Positions 16,494-24,600 of a stretch of DNA of 41,385 nucleotides are shown one piece after another. The stretch's first letter is position 1; each line of letters begins with the position of its first letter. Under the pieces are notes generated by a model. That model saw only the letters and a program-made list of their open reading frames with translations, was not told where the DNA came from and searched no databases. A program made the translations under genes and the position numbers. Source of the stretch: Yinghuangia elevatio (GTDB lineage: Bacteria > Actinomycetota > Actinomycetes > Streptomycetales > Streptomycetaceae); NCBI RefSeq assembly GCF_040649515.1, contig NZ_JBEZFP010000083.1, positions 1 to 41,385 on the forward strand, in the 5' to 3' direction.

Positions 16494-17009
16494 GTGAGCC
16501 CTGCGGACGGGTGGTGTCCGATGCCTGAAGCGGAGACCCCGCGACGACGCGGGCGTGGGCAGGGGACGACACACGAGCGGGTGACTCCCGGCACGGTGCT
16601 GCTCAGGCCGCAGGTCACCGGGGTTCGGCACGGGGTGCTCGACGGCGCGTGGTGGCCGCTCTCCCGCGACATCGGGGCGCAATTGCGCGGACTCGTCACC
16701 GCGTTGGCCGCACGCATAGGTCCGATCACGAGGATCGGACTGGACCGGGACGCGTGGGACGGTGTCCCGGACCACCTGTTCATCGATCACCGCATCGTGC
16801 ACGTCGACTGGTTCCCACTCGGCGACGACACCCTCCTGATCACGCGCGACGACGAAAACCTCCTCGCGCTGCTCGTGGTGCCGCCGCACGCGACCCAGCC
16901 GCAGGCCCAGCAGGCCATGACGCAGGCCCTGGACCTCGAGAATCTCGCCGAAGCAGAACAGATCCTCGTCGACACCGGCATCCCGTCCGAAGCGGACCCC
17001 TCGTCCTGA
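16494..17009 (+). CDS. DUF5994 protein, copy 2
   Basis: 171 residues. It matches the first copy block by block: GVLDGAWWPLSRDI, IGPITRIGLDRDAWDGVP, and LLALLVVPPHAT, which marks it as a paralogue. The N-terminal 25 residues are polar and Arg-rich and may be overcalled: GTG 16494 starts the frame, while ATG 16521 has GGGTGG close upstream. No signal peptide. It is a monocistronic gene convergent with the ABC permease. Confidence 0.82.
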   Translation: MSPADGWCPMPEAETPRRRGRGQGTTHERVTPGTVLLRPQVTGVRHGVLDGAWWPLSRDIGAQLRGLVTALAARIGPITRIGLDRDAWDGVPDHLFIDHRIVHVDWFPLGDDTLLITRDDENLLALLVVPPHATQPQAQQAMTQALDLENLAEAEQILVDTGIPSEADPSS

Positions 17010-17157
17010 CGTCGCGCGTGCGCACCACGACGGCTCGTTGAAGCTCGCCGAGGGTGTCCGTACGCTCCGGCTTTCGGGCCGGTCCCGGGCGCTGCTCGTC
17101 GACTTCGCCCCGCTCCCGTCCCCAGACCTTGCCGGCAGCTGACGGCGCTCGGAGGTC

Positions 17158-17934
17158 TCACGCGTCGCGGCGGCACAGCGTCAGGCAGCCTCCGGTCAGC
17201 GCGGCGGCCGTCCACGCCAGCAGGATCGCCAGCGCGCCCCATACGCCGTAGTCGTGCGCGAACCGCGGGTCGTCCTGCGGGCCGGCGAGGTGCATCAGCA
17301 CCATGCCGGCCTGCTGGGGGAAGTACTGCAGGGCGGCTTTCAGCGCCGGGACGTTCCCGAGCCCCTGGGACCCGAGGAAGAGCAGCGGGATCAGGATCCC
17401 CAGCGAGACGACAGAGCTCCGCAGCAGCGCAGCCACTCCGATGGAGAACACGCACACGAGAGTCAGGTACGCGCAGCCACCCGCGACGGCGGACGGCACG
17501 CCGTCCGCTCCGAAAGTCGTGCGGTACGGCCCCAGCGCCGCCTGGGACACGGCGAAGGTGGCGATCACGGTGGCCACCGAGACCACCAGACCCACGAGCG
17601 CTCCGACCAGGACCTTCGCGCCGAAGAACATGCCGCGCCGTGGCACCGCCGCCAGCGAGGTCCGGATCGTCCCGGAGGAGTACTCGGAGCCGACGAGGAG
17701 GACGCCGAACGCCACGAGGGCGAGCTGTCCGATTGCCAGGCCGTACAGGCCGACGAATATCGGATCGAAGTTCACCACGGCGTCGATGTTCGAGCGAAAG
17801 CTGAACGCCACCAAAGTGCCGGTGGCGATGCTCAGGGCAGGGGTCAGCCGCAGGGACCAGGCTGTCGACGGCAGCGTGCGGATCTTGGTCCATTCCGAGG
17901 TCAGCACGGCTCGCGCCAGAGCCGCGCGGGACAT
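17158..17934 (-). CDS. ABC-2 type transporter permease, orphan
   Basis: 258 residues from ATG 17934, with about six transmembrane helices and the ABC-2 entry pattern SEWTKIRTLPSTAWSL, EYSSGTIRTSLAAVPRR and GAKVLVGALVGL. Such permeases pair with a separate ATPase to export drugs, peptides or lipids. No ATPase gene lies next to it, which is unusual. ATG 17934 has GGAAGG upstream; ATG 17985 would add 17 residues. It is divergent from the NarL-type sensor kinase at 18174, a common layout for two-component control of efflux pumps. Confidence 0.85.
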   Translation of the reverse strand: MSRAALARAVLTSEWTKIRTLPSTAWSLRLTPALSIATGTLVAFSFRSNIDAVVNFDPIFVGLYGLAIGQLALVAFGVLLVGSEYSSGTIRTSLAAVPRRGMFFGAKVLVGALVGLVVSVATVIATFAVSQAALGPYRTTFGADGVPSAVAGGCAYLTLVCVFSIGVAALLRSSVVSLGILIPLLFLGSQGLGNVPALKAALQYFPQQAGMVLMHLAGPQDDPRFAHDYGVWGALAILLAWTAAALTGGCLTLCRRDA

Positions 17935-18173
17935 CGCCCACTGCCTTCCCGGGGCGGCTTGGGGCCGGTTCGCAGACGTCACCATGCCGGTGACGATCTC
18001 GCGTGTCACCGATCCGCCGCATCGGACCCGGGCGGGACCGAAACCGGTCAACCCAGGGGTGGAGAAGCCCGGTCGGAACAGCCTGGGGGATCCGTCCCGC
18101 GGGGGAGTCCTGAGGTCAACAGGTCAACTGGCGGACGGAAGCGGCACCGAGCCGCCGCGGATATCGTCGCGAG

Positions 18174-19388
18174 GTGGTCATAGCTCCGACGGCGGAGGCG
18201 GACGGTTGGCGCCCGATCCTCGCCAGGCGGCCGAGCCGGCGGTGGCTGATCGGGCTGGATGCCGCTGCCGCGCTCGCATACACGGCGGCGTTGCTGCTGA
18301 CAGGTTCCACCGGGGCCGCGTTGCCGCCGCAGTCATCGTTCGGCGGGCCCTCGCCGTGGGAGGAACTGGCGCTGGTCGCCGCCGCCGCCGCCCCGATCGC
18401 CTTCCGGCGGATCCGGCCGCTGCCCGTGTTCGCCGTCGTGGCGGCCGTAACTGCCGTGGCCGTGGCCCGGGATGCGGTGCGGGACCCGTTCCTCCCGGCG
18501 GCCTTCACGCTCTTCACCGTCGCGGTCACCCGTACACCACGCCGCTGGTGGGAGCGGTGGCTGCCCGGCCTCGTGAGCGTGCTGCTGTGCGCGGCCGGCG
18601 CGCTGGGGGCAATTGTCCGTGGCGGACCGCCGTACTGGCGGACGGGCGGTCCCGGACTGTTCCTGCTCGGAGTCGTGGCACTTGTCGGGGCGTGGGATCT
18701 CGGGCGCGCCACCCGTCAGCGGCGCGCGTCCAACGTCCGCGTGGCCGAACACCTGGCGCAACGGGCCGTTACCCAGGAACGGCTGCGCATCGCCCGGGAA
18801 TTGCATGACGTGGTGACCCACAGCATGGGCCTGATCGCGGTCAAGGCAGGTGTCGCCAACCACGTCGTACACACCAGGCCTGAAGAGACCCACGAAGCAC
18901 TGCGTGTCATCGAGGCCACCAGCCGCGACGCCCTCGCGGACATGCGGCGGATGCTGGGCGTGCTCCGCCCGGACGCCGAAGGGGAATACGTGTCGGCCGC
19001 TCTCGGTCCCGTTCCGGGGCCCGACGCCCTGCCCGAACTGGCGGCGCGGGCAGGGGCCGAGCTGTCGATGCGCGGTGTGGAGCAGGTACCGGAGGCGGTG
19101 GGGCTCGCCGTACACCGGATCGTCCAAGAGGCCCTGACCAACGTCGCCAAACACGCCCCGCCGGGGACCCGCTGCCGGGTCGTGGTCGAGGCGTTCGGGC
19201 ACGAGGTGCGCGTCGAAGTGAGCGACGACGGAATCCGCCGGGTCGACCTCCCGCGTCCCCAGCGGGGCCACGGGATCATCGGGATGCGGGAGCGCGTGCA
19301 CTTGTTCGGCGGGACGTTCGCCGCCGGACCGCTCGAGGGCGGCGGCTTCGCGGTCACCGCCACCCTGCCGTACGAGGAGGTCCGTTGA
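18174..19388 (+). CDS. NarL-family sensor histidine kinase
   Basis: 404 residues. An N-terminal half of four to six membrane helices (about 25-165) with little extracellular loop is followed by a HisKA_3 dimerisation domain with phospho-acceptor motif RELHDVVTHSM near residue 210 and a HATPase domain with EALTNVAKHAPP and a VSDDGIRR G box. It autophosphorylates and passes phosphate to the downstream regulator. The intramembrane-sensing form is typical of kinases watching the envelope or a neighbouring transporter. GTG 18174 is the likely start, with GAGG just before it. It overlaps the response regulator by TTGA. Confidence 0.9.
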   Translation: MVIAPTAEADGWRPILARRPSRRWLIGLDAAAALAYTAALLLTGSTGAALPPQSSFGGPSPWEELALVAAAAAPIAFRRIRPLPVFAVVAAVTAVAVARDAVRDPFLPAAFTLFTVAVTRTPRRWWERWLPGLVSVLLCAAGALGAIVRGGPPYWRTGGPGLFLLGVVALVGAWDLGRATRQRRASNVRVAEHLAQRAVTQERLRIARELHDVVTHSMGLIAVKAGVANHVVHTRPEETHEALRVIEATSRDALADMRRMLGVLRPDAEGEYVSAALGPVPGPDALPELAARAGAELSMRGVEQVPEAVGLAVHRIVQEALTNVAKHAPPGTRCRVVVEAFGHEVRVEVSDDGIRRVDLPRPQRGHGIIGMRERVHLFGGTFAAGPLEGGGFAVTATLPYEEVR

Positions 19389-20065
19389 GCGCTCCGGCAC
19401 CGATCCGCGTCCTCGTCGCGGACGACCAGGTGCTCCTGCGTGGCAGCCTGCGGATCCTGGTCGACGCCGAGCCCGGATTCACCGCGACGGGCGAGGCCGG
19501 CACCGGTGCGGAAGCGGTGCTGCTGGCCCGTCGTGACCCGCCGGACGTCGTCCTGATGGATGTGCGGATGCCCGATATGGACGGCATCGAGGCAACCCGG
19601 CAAATCTGCGGCTCGTCCGAGACGGCGGATGTGCGGGTGCTGATCCTGACGATGTTCGACCTGGACGAGTACGTCTACGCGGCACTGCGCGCGGGTGCCA
19701 GCGGCTTCCTCCTGAAGGACACCCCGCCGGCCGAACTGCTGGCCGCCGTACGCGTCATCGCGGCAGGTGACGCACTCCTGGCCCCCGCGGTGACCCGCCG
19801 CCTGATCACGGAGTTCGCCCGCCGCCCCGAGCCCTCCCCAACGCTCGGCCACCGCCTCGACGGGGTGAGCGCACGGGAACGGGAAGTGCTCACCCTCATC
19901 GCCCGAGGCCTGTCCAACCACGAAATCGCCCACCGGCTGCACCTGGGCATGGCCACGGTGAAGACACACGTGGGCCACCTGCTCACCAAGCTCGGCGCCC
20001 GCGACCGCGCGCAGTTGGTGATCGCCGCCTACGAATCCGGCCTCGTCCAAGCGGCAATCAAGTGA
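19385..20065 (+). CDS. LuxR/NarL-type response regulator
   Basis: 226 residues. The receiver domain has the acidic pair Asp13-Asp14, phospho-acceptor Asp59 in VVLMDVRMPDMDG, and Lys in FLLKDTPP. The C-terminal LuxR helix-turn-helix begins SAREREVLTLIARGLSNHEI and ends in the KTHVGHLLTKLGARDR recognition segment. The start is TTG 19385 after GAGGAGG, overlapping the kinase stop by four bases, so the pair is translationally coupled. Probable targets are its own operon and the divergent ABC-2 permease. Confidence 0.93.
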   Translation: MSAPAPIRVLVADDQVLLRGSLRILVDAEPGFTATGEAGTGAEAVLLARRDPPDVVLMDVRMPDMDGIEATRQICGSSETADVRVLILTMFDLDEYVYAALRAGASGFLLKDTPPAELLAAVRVIAAGDALLAPAVTRRLITEFARRPEPSPTLGHRLDGVSAREREVLTLIARGLSNHEIAHRLHLGMATVKTHVGHLLTKLGARDRAQLVIAAYESGLVQAAIK

Positions 20066-20144
20066 GCCCGACGGCCTGAACACCGCGCGGGTGCTCGCAC
20101 CCCTCAACCAGGACGATGCTGCACGCCGTAGCGGCGAACGTAGA

Positions 20145-20168
20145 ACCCCGGTCCTCGGGGACCGGGGT
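20145..20168. terminator. Hairpin between response regulator and tRNA-Lys
   Basis: Arms ACCCCGGTCC (20145-20154) and GGACCGGGGT (20159-20168) pair perfectly around TCGG. It lies ten bases beyond the 3' end of the minus-strand tRNA and should also help to end the plus-strand two-component transcript. Confidence 0.75.
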
Positions 20169-20177
20169 CTTTGCGGG

Positions 20178-20250
20178 TGGGCCGCCAGGGGATCGAACCC
20201 TGAACCCGCGGATTAAAAGTCCGCTGCTCTGCCGATTGAGCTAGCGGCCC
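20178..20250 (-). tRNA. tRNA-Lys (UUU anticodon)
   Basis: 73 bases on the minus strand fold into a standard cloverleaf: acceptor GGGCCGC/GCGGCCC, D arm GCTC/GAGC, anticodon stem GCGGA/TCCGC with loop CTTTTAA, five-base variable region and T arm CAGGG-TTCGATC-CCCTG. Discriminator is A; CCA is not encoded. The anticodon TTT reads lysine AAA/AAG. Confidence 0.97.
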
Positions 20251-20387
20251 TGGTGGGCGGTGGCGCGGAGCCGGGATTGCCCATCGGCAGAGTACCGGTA
20301 TCGCCGCGAACGCGCTTCGAGTATCCGGGGGTGCCGCGCGTGGTGGCCCGTCGGAGGGGCTAGTGGATCTTCCATGGGAGGGTGAGG

Positions 20388-20406
20388 TTAGGTTAGCTTT
20401 GCCTAA
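20388..20406 (+). promoter_or_regulatory. Iron box upstream of the siderophore-binding gene
   Basis: TTAGGTTAGCTTTGCCTAA matches the DtxR/IdeR/DmdR consensus at 15 of 19 positions, with both half-site ends intact. It sits 54 bases before the start codon, in a locally A/T-rich stretch likely to overlap the promoter, so the gene should be repressed when iron is sufficient. Confidence 0.85.
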
Positions 20407-20460
20407 ATTTTCTGGGGTGGGCCGGGGTTCCGGGATGCCCCCGTCGTGAAAGGGGCGGTC

Positions 20461-21510
20461 GTGCCCACAGGTTCCTCCATAGGTCGGCCGAGACTTGCCA
20501 GACGCCTGGCGTCCGTGGCGGTGGCCGTTGCCGCAGCGCTCACGTTGTCGTCGTGCGGAGGGGGCGACGACGACAAGCCGGAGGCGAAGCCCGGTGCCGA
20601 CAATGCGGCCGCGTCGGCCGGCGTCTTCCCGGTGACCGTCGAGCACAAGTACGGCAGCACCGAGGTCAAGGAGGCGCCGAAGAAGATCGTCACCCTTGGT
20701 CTTTCGGACCACGACACGGTGCTCGCGCTCGGTGCCAAGCCGGTCGGGGCCATCGAGTGGTTCAAGGAGAAGCCGTACGGCAAGTGGCCGTGGGCCAAGG
20801 ATTTGTGGGGTACGACGCCGCCGCGGATCGTCGGTGAGCGTGACGAGTACAACATGGAGAAGATCCTCGAACTGGATCCCGACCTGATCATCGCCGTCTA
20901 CTCGGGGATGAAGCAGGAGCAGTACGACACGCTCAGCAAGATCGCCCCCGTCGTCGCGCAGCCCAAGGGGCACGAGGACTACGCCGCGCCCTGGCAGGTC
21001 ATGACGCGCCAGATCGGCAAGGCGCTCGGCAAGGCGACCGAGACGGACACGCTGATCACCGGCATCGAGACGCGCTTCAAGACGGTGCGCGAGCAGCACC
21101 CCGAGTTCGCGGCGCAGACGCTGATCGTCGCGGACAGCTTCGAGGCCGGGAAGTACGCGGCGTTCACGAAGACCGACCCGAAGGCGATCTTCTTCAACGA
21201 GATGGGCTTCAAGCTCGCGCCGCGCATCGACGAGAACGCGCAGAAGGGGGCGAACGTCGCCGAGTTCAGCGCGGAGAAGCTCGACCTCCTCGACGCGGAC
21301 CGCCTGGTGTGGGTGACCTCCAGTACGTCGGCCAACGACCGGATCAAGGCCGAGCCGCTGTACGCGAAGCTGAAGGTGGCGCAGGAGAAGCGCGACCTGT
21401 TCATCCCGTACGAGAACCCGGACATCGGTGCGGCGTTCTCGTTCAACACGGTTCTGTCGATCCCCTACGCGATCGACCAGGTCGTGCCGCTCATGACGGC
21501 GAAGAGCTGA
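20461..21510 (+). CDS. Iron-siderophore substrate-binding lipoprotein
   Basis: 349 residues. The basic N terminus, hydrophobic core and lipobox LSSC mark a lipoprotein anchored outside the membrane. The body is a FepB/FhuD-like periplasmic-binding domain: PKKIVTLGLSDHDTVLALGAKPVGA, the NMEKILELDPDLII strand-helix and DADRLVWV, as expected for class III binding proteins of ferric siderophores. GTG 20461 is chosen because AAAGGGG lies five bases upstream; GTG 20446 would place extra charged residues before the signal. It delivers substrate to the convergently encoded FecCD permeases. The ligand is probably a hydroxamate or similar but is not determined. Confidence 0.93.
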   Translation: MPTGSSIGRPRLARRLASVAVAVAAALTLSSCGGGDDDKPEAKPGADNAAASAGVFPVTVEHKYGSTEVKEAPKKIVTLGLSDHDTVLALGAKPVGAIEWFKEKPYGKWPWAKDLWGTTPPRIVGERDEYNMEKILELDPDLIIAVYSGMKQEQYDTLSKIAPVVAQPKGHEDYAAPWQVMTRQIGKALGKATETDTLITGIETRFKTVREQHPEFAAQTLIVADSFEAGKYAAFTKTDPKAIFFNEMGFKLAPRIDENAQKGANVAEFSAEKLDLLDADRLVWVTSSTSANDRIKAEPLYAKLKVAQEKRDLFIPYENPDIGAAFSFNTVLSIPYAIDQVVPLMTAKS

Positions 21511-21572
21511 TCGCGCGGTAGCAGGGGTACCGGATAGCAGGGAGCACCCGACAGCAGGGGCACGGAACGGTT

Positions 21573-21623
21573 CGCCGGATGTCCTGGCCGCGGTGTTCGC
21601 ACCCGCGGCCAGGGCATCCGGCG
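21573..21623. terminator. Bidirectional 21-bp hairpin between iron genes
   Basis: Arms 21573-21593 and 21603-21623 pair along 21 bases with a single T-for-C difference, followed by TTT on the plus strand. It separates the convergent binding-protein and permease units and probably terminates both. Confidence 0.85.
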
Positions 21624-21679
21624 TTTCGGCGCATCGGGCGACGCGCATCCGACGGCCTCGCGCGGCCGGAACGTGGGCG

Positions 21680-22714
21680 TCAGGCGCGGTTCTTGCGGGT
21701 CTCGGTGACCAGCAGCCACATGAGGTAGAGGCCGCCGATCGTGCCCGTCGCCACGCCGACCGGGACGATCGACGGTTCGAAGATGCGCTGCACCGCGAGG
21801 TCGCTCGTGGTGAGCAGGACCGCGCCCATCAATGCCGCGGTGACCAGGCCGGGGCCGCTGGGCCGCGCGAGGCGGCGGGCGAGCTGCGGCGCGGCGAGGG
21901 CGATGAACCAGATCGGCCCGGTCATCGCGGTGGCGACTGCGGCCAACGCGACGCTCACGGTCAGCAGCACCAGGCGGGCGCGGCGGGCGTCGACGCCGAG
22001 GGCGCCCGCGGTGTCGTCCCCCATTTCGAGCATGGAGAGTTTGCGCGCGTACGCCAGCCCGGTGGGCATGAGGACGGCGCAGGCGAACGCGATCGCGTGT
22101 ACCTGGTCCCAGTTCTGGTGGCCCAGCGTCCCGATGAGCCAGCTCTGCGCCTCCAGCGCGTCCTGGAGTCGCGCCCGGGTGATGAGGTACGAGTTGAGCG
22201 CCAGCAGCATCGCGCTTACCCCGATCCCGATCACGACGAGGCGGAACCCGGGCGCGCCACCGGTGTACGCCAGCAGGTAGATGGCAATCGCCGTCACCAG
22301 CCCGCCGATCAGCGCACCGATCGCCGTCTCGGTCATGCTCCCCTGGAGCACGATGATGACGATCAGCGCGCCCGTCGCGGAGCCGTTGGTGAAGCCGATC
22401 ACGTCCGGGCTGCCGAGCGAATTGCCGGACAGGCTCTGCAGGATCGCACCGCTCACCGCGAGCGCCGCGCCGACCAGGACGGCGGTGAGGAGACGTGGCA
22501 GGCGCAGCGTGTTGACCACGAAGTCGGCCTTCGTGCTGCCCTGTCCGACCAGTGCGCGCAGTACGTCCGGCACGGTCAGCTCGAACTCGCCGGTGGTGAG
22601 GGTGATGCCCATCACCACGACCAGGATCACGGCGAGCAGAATGGCCACGACGGCGGGGCGGGTCTCGACGCGCAGCGAAATGCGTCCGCCGGGCGTGCGG
22701 ATGACGGCGCTCAC
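21680..22714 (-). CDS. FecCD-type iron-siderophore permease, second
   Basis: 344 residues and about nine to ten membrane helices. The FecCD pattern is clear: LRLPRLLTAVLVGAALAVSG, QSLSGNSLGSPDVIG (the conserved NPLADP-like turn) and GPIWFIALAAPQLARR near the coupling helix. It forms a heterodimeric channel with the permease encoded just upstream. GTG 22714 overlaps the stop of that gene (GTGA), so they are translated together. The operon ends here without an ATPase gene, which must be supplied from elsewhere. Confidence 0.93.
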   Translation of the reverse strand: MSAVIRTPGGRISLRVETRPAVVAILLAVILVVVMGITLTTGEFELTVPDVLRALVGQGSTKADFVVNTLRLPRLLTAVLVGAALAVSGAILQSLSGNSLGSPDVIGFTNGSATGALIVIIVLQGSMTETAIGALIGGLVTAIAIYLLAYTGGAPGFRLVVIGIGVSAMLLALNSYLITRARLQDALEAQSWLIGTLGHQNWDQVHAIAFACAVLMPTGLAYARKLSMLEMGDDTAGALGVDARRARLVLLTVSVALAAVATAMTGPIWFIALAAPQLARRLARPSGPGLVTAALMGAVLLTTSDLAVQRIFEPSIVPVGVATGTIGGLYLMWLLVTETRKNRA

Positions 22715-23754
22715 AGCATGACCAACTTCCGGCGCCGGCACAGCGCGATGAACAGCGGGCCGCCGAGGATCGCGGTGACGATGCCCACCTGGATCTCCGA
22801 CGGAGAGGCGAGCACCCGGCCGAGGACGTCCGCGCCGATCAGCAGGATGGGCGCCAGCACGACCGAGTACGCCAGCACCCACCGCTGGTCGGGGCCGACG
22901 ATGAAGCGCGCCATGTGCGGGACGGCGAGTCCGACGAACCCGATCGGTCCCGCCGCCGCCGTGGCCGCACCGCACAGCAGGATCACCGCTATTGCGCTGA
23001 GCACGCGCGTACGCCCGATGTGCACGCCGAGCCCGCGGCCGACCTCGTCGCCGAGGGCCATCGCGTTCAGGGACCGGGTGAGCAGCAGCGCCATCAGGCC
23101 GCCGACCGCGATGAACGGCAGGACGGTCAGCACCACCTCGATGTTGCGCCCCGCAAGCGATCCGACCGTCCAGAAGCGGAACTCGTCGAAGGCGCGCGGG
23201 CGGAGGACGAGTACGCCGGTGTCGAACGCGTACAGCACCGCGGTCATCGCGGCTCCGGCCACCACCAGGCGCTCGGGTGTCGCCGCCCCGCGCCCCGACG
23301 ACCCGAGGATGTAGACGGCGACCGAGGCGAGTGCGGCGCCTGCGAGGGCGAACCACACGTAGCCGAGCAGAGATCCGATGCCGACGAAGGTGATCGCCAC
23401 GACCACGCCGGTCGCTGCGCCGAGGCTGACCCCGAGCAGCCCGGGGTCGGCGAGCGGGTTGCGGGTGAGCGCCTGCATCAGCGCGCCGGACAGGCCGAGC
23501 GCGGCGCCGACGACGAGGCCGAGCAGCGTACGGGGGATGCGGTAGTCGTGGATCACCACGGCCGCCTTGGAGCCGTCGTTGTGCCAGAGCAGCTCCCACG
23601 TCGTGGTGAAGGAGATGCCGCGGGTGCCGACCCAGATGCTGACCAGGCAGAGGAGGGCCAGGGCGGCGACGGCCACGGCCAGGCCCGTCCCGAGTCGCGC
23701 TTTGCCCGCGCGTGCCGCCGAGCCCGTACGTATTGCCGACACGTCGGCGGACAA
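22711..23754 (-). CDS. FecCD-type iron-siderophore permease, first
   Basis: 347 residues with FecCD signatures DYRIPRTLLGLVVGAALGLSG, QALTRNPLADPGLLG and GPIGFVGLAVPHMAR, and about ten membrane spans. It is the first gene of the permease operon and pairs with the second FecCD protein. TTG 23754 is the chosen start: GGGAGG lies six bases upstream. A GTG four codons later is the alternative; longer versions lack a ribosome site and run into the iron box region. Expression should be iron-repressed through the box at 23828-23846. Confidence 0.9.
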   Translation of the reverse strand: MSADVSAIRTGSAARAGKARLGTGLAVAVAALALLCLVSIWVGTRGISFTTTWELLWHNDGSKAAVVIHDYRIPRTLLGLVVGAALGLSGALMQALTRNPLADPGLLGVSLGAATGVVVAITFVGIGSLLGYVWFALAGAALASVAVYILGSSGRGAATPERLVVAGAAMTAVLYAFDTGVLVLRPRAFDEFRFWTVGSLAGRNIEVVLTVLPFIAVGGLMALLLTRSLNAMALGDEVGRGLGVHIGRTRVLSAIAVILLCGAATAAAGPIGFVGLAVPHMARFIVGPDQRWVLAYSVVLAPILLIGADVLGRVLASPSEIQVGIVTAILGGPLFIALCRRRKLVML

Positions 23755-23827
23755 CTGTGGCCTCCCGCTGGTGACTTGGGCGCGAGGCCACGCGAGCGTG
23801 CTGGGCGGCGGTGAGCGCCGCAGAATA

Positions 23828-23846
23828 TTAGGTGAGGCTAACCAAA
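23828..23846 (-). promoter_or_regulatory. Iron box upstream of the permease operon
   Basis: TTAGGTGAGGCTAACCAAA matches the DtxR/IdeR/DmdR consensus at 17 of 19 positions, a stronger match than the box before the binding-protein gene. It lies about 75 bases before the permease start. Both boxes together predict a coordinated iron-starvation regulon. Confidence 0.88.
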
Positions 23847-23945
23847 ATTGCCGATCACGGTCAATGCCCGTCGGGGCCGTCCGGAGCCTGCCAGGGTCCC
23901 GTCGGACCCGTACGCGGGATCTCGCCGCCCAAGTGCTGGGGCGCG

Positions 23946-23984
23946 GAAGCCGGGCGCAGAAGCCGGGCGCAGAAGGGCGGGTAC
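23946..23984. repeat. 13-base tandem repeat
   Basis: GAAGCCGGGCGCA occurs twice in tandem at 23946-23958 and 23959-23971, followed by a degenerate third copy starting GAAGGGCGGG. Related words (AAGGCGGGTGCACA, CAGGCGGGCGCA) continue to about 24040. Confidence 0.7.
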
Positions 23985-24089
23985 ACAAGGCGGGTGCACA
24001 CGGCGCCTACGCAAGTCGCGCCCACCAGGCGGGCGCAATAGGCGCGTACGCGACCCGGTGCGTGCACCCGAATCTCTCCGGAGCACTCC

Positions 24090-24133
24090 CGAATCGCGCC
24101 CGAATCGCGCCCGAATCGCGCCCACATCGCGCC
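24090..24133. repeat. 11-base tandem repeat, four copies
   Basis: The unit CGAATCGCGCC is repeated exactly three times (24090-24100, 24101-24111, 24112-24122), with a fourth copy reading CACATCGCGCC (24123-24133) and a decayed half copy after it. The unit contains the dyad CGCG. Since 11 is not a multiple of three, it is not a protein repeat; it is close to one helical turn. Confidence 0.8.
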
Positions 24134-24469
24134 TGATGCGCCCCCGCGGAGCCCGGCTTCCCGGCGCCGGTGGCGCGATCGCCACTGTGGGTGGTTGGCC
24201 GATCGTCCCACCCGTCCCGGGAGTTCCGGCGGAGGTGTCCGACAGGCCCACGGAATTCCGCGCCGCACCACCGCCTTTCGTGACTCCTTGTACGGCCGCC
24301 GCATTGGCCGCGACGGTAAGCGACGGGAATTTCCCGGGGAAAAGCGGACAGATGCCGAGCTCCGCGTTCGACGCCGGGTGATCTTCCTGACGGTCCGTTA
24401 GTACCCGGGCCGCACAGCCGGGTTGGCTCTCCAGCCAGGCGAGGGAATTTGTCTCCATAGCGAGAACCG

Positions 24470-24560
24470 ATGTTGCGTTACTTTCAGTAATATGCGCATT
24501 TTTGAATGATCTTGTTTTATACGCGCTATTGTTCCGACTGGTGTTCTTTGGCACGTCGGA
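24470..24560 (+). promoter_or_regulatory. AT-rich island and dyad upstream of the VWA gene
   Basis: In bases 24481-24540 only 22 of 60 are G or C, far below the surroundings. The island contains the dyad TTACT-TTC-AGTAA at 24478-24490 and several T tracts. It ends about 60 bases before the VWA start and probably contains its promoter. Such islands in streptomycetes attract the nucleoid silencer Lsr2; that is inference. Confidence 0.5.
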
Positions 24561-24600
24561 TTCCTTCTCAGACTTCGGATACGTCGGGGGACAAGGATCG

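Larger units (their letters stand above)
23847..24600. other. Gene-poor repeat region and promoter of the VWA gene
   Basis: About 750 bases with no defensible gene. Open frames on either strand are Arg/Pro/Gly-rich, overlap each other and cross the tandem repeats, whose periods are not multiples of three. The left part (23940-24135) carries 13- and 11-base tandem repeats; the right part (24470-24560) is an AT-rich island before the VWA gene. The middle holds no clear motif. Confidence 0.5.

Noticed and set aside
24090..24133. CRISPR array
   Set aside because: The units are contiguous 11-mers without spacers, and no cas gene is present.
23567..24381. Several open frames over the repeat region
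   Set aside because: They overlap each other, cross repeats of 11 and 13 bases, and give Arg/Ala/Gly-rich products without conserved features.
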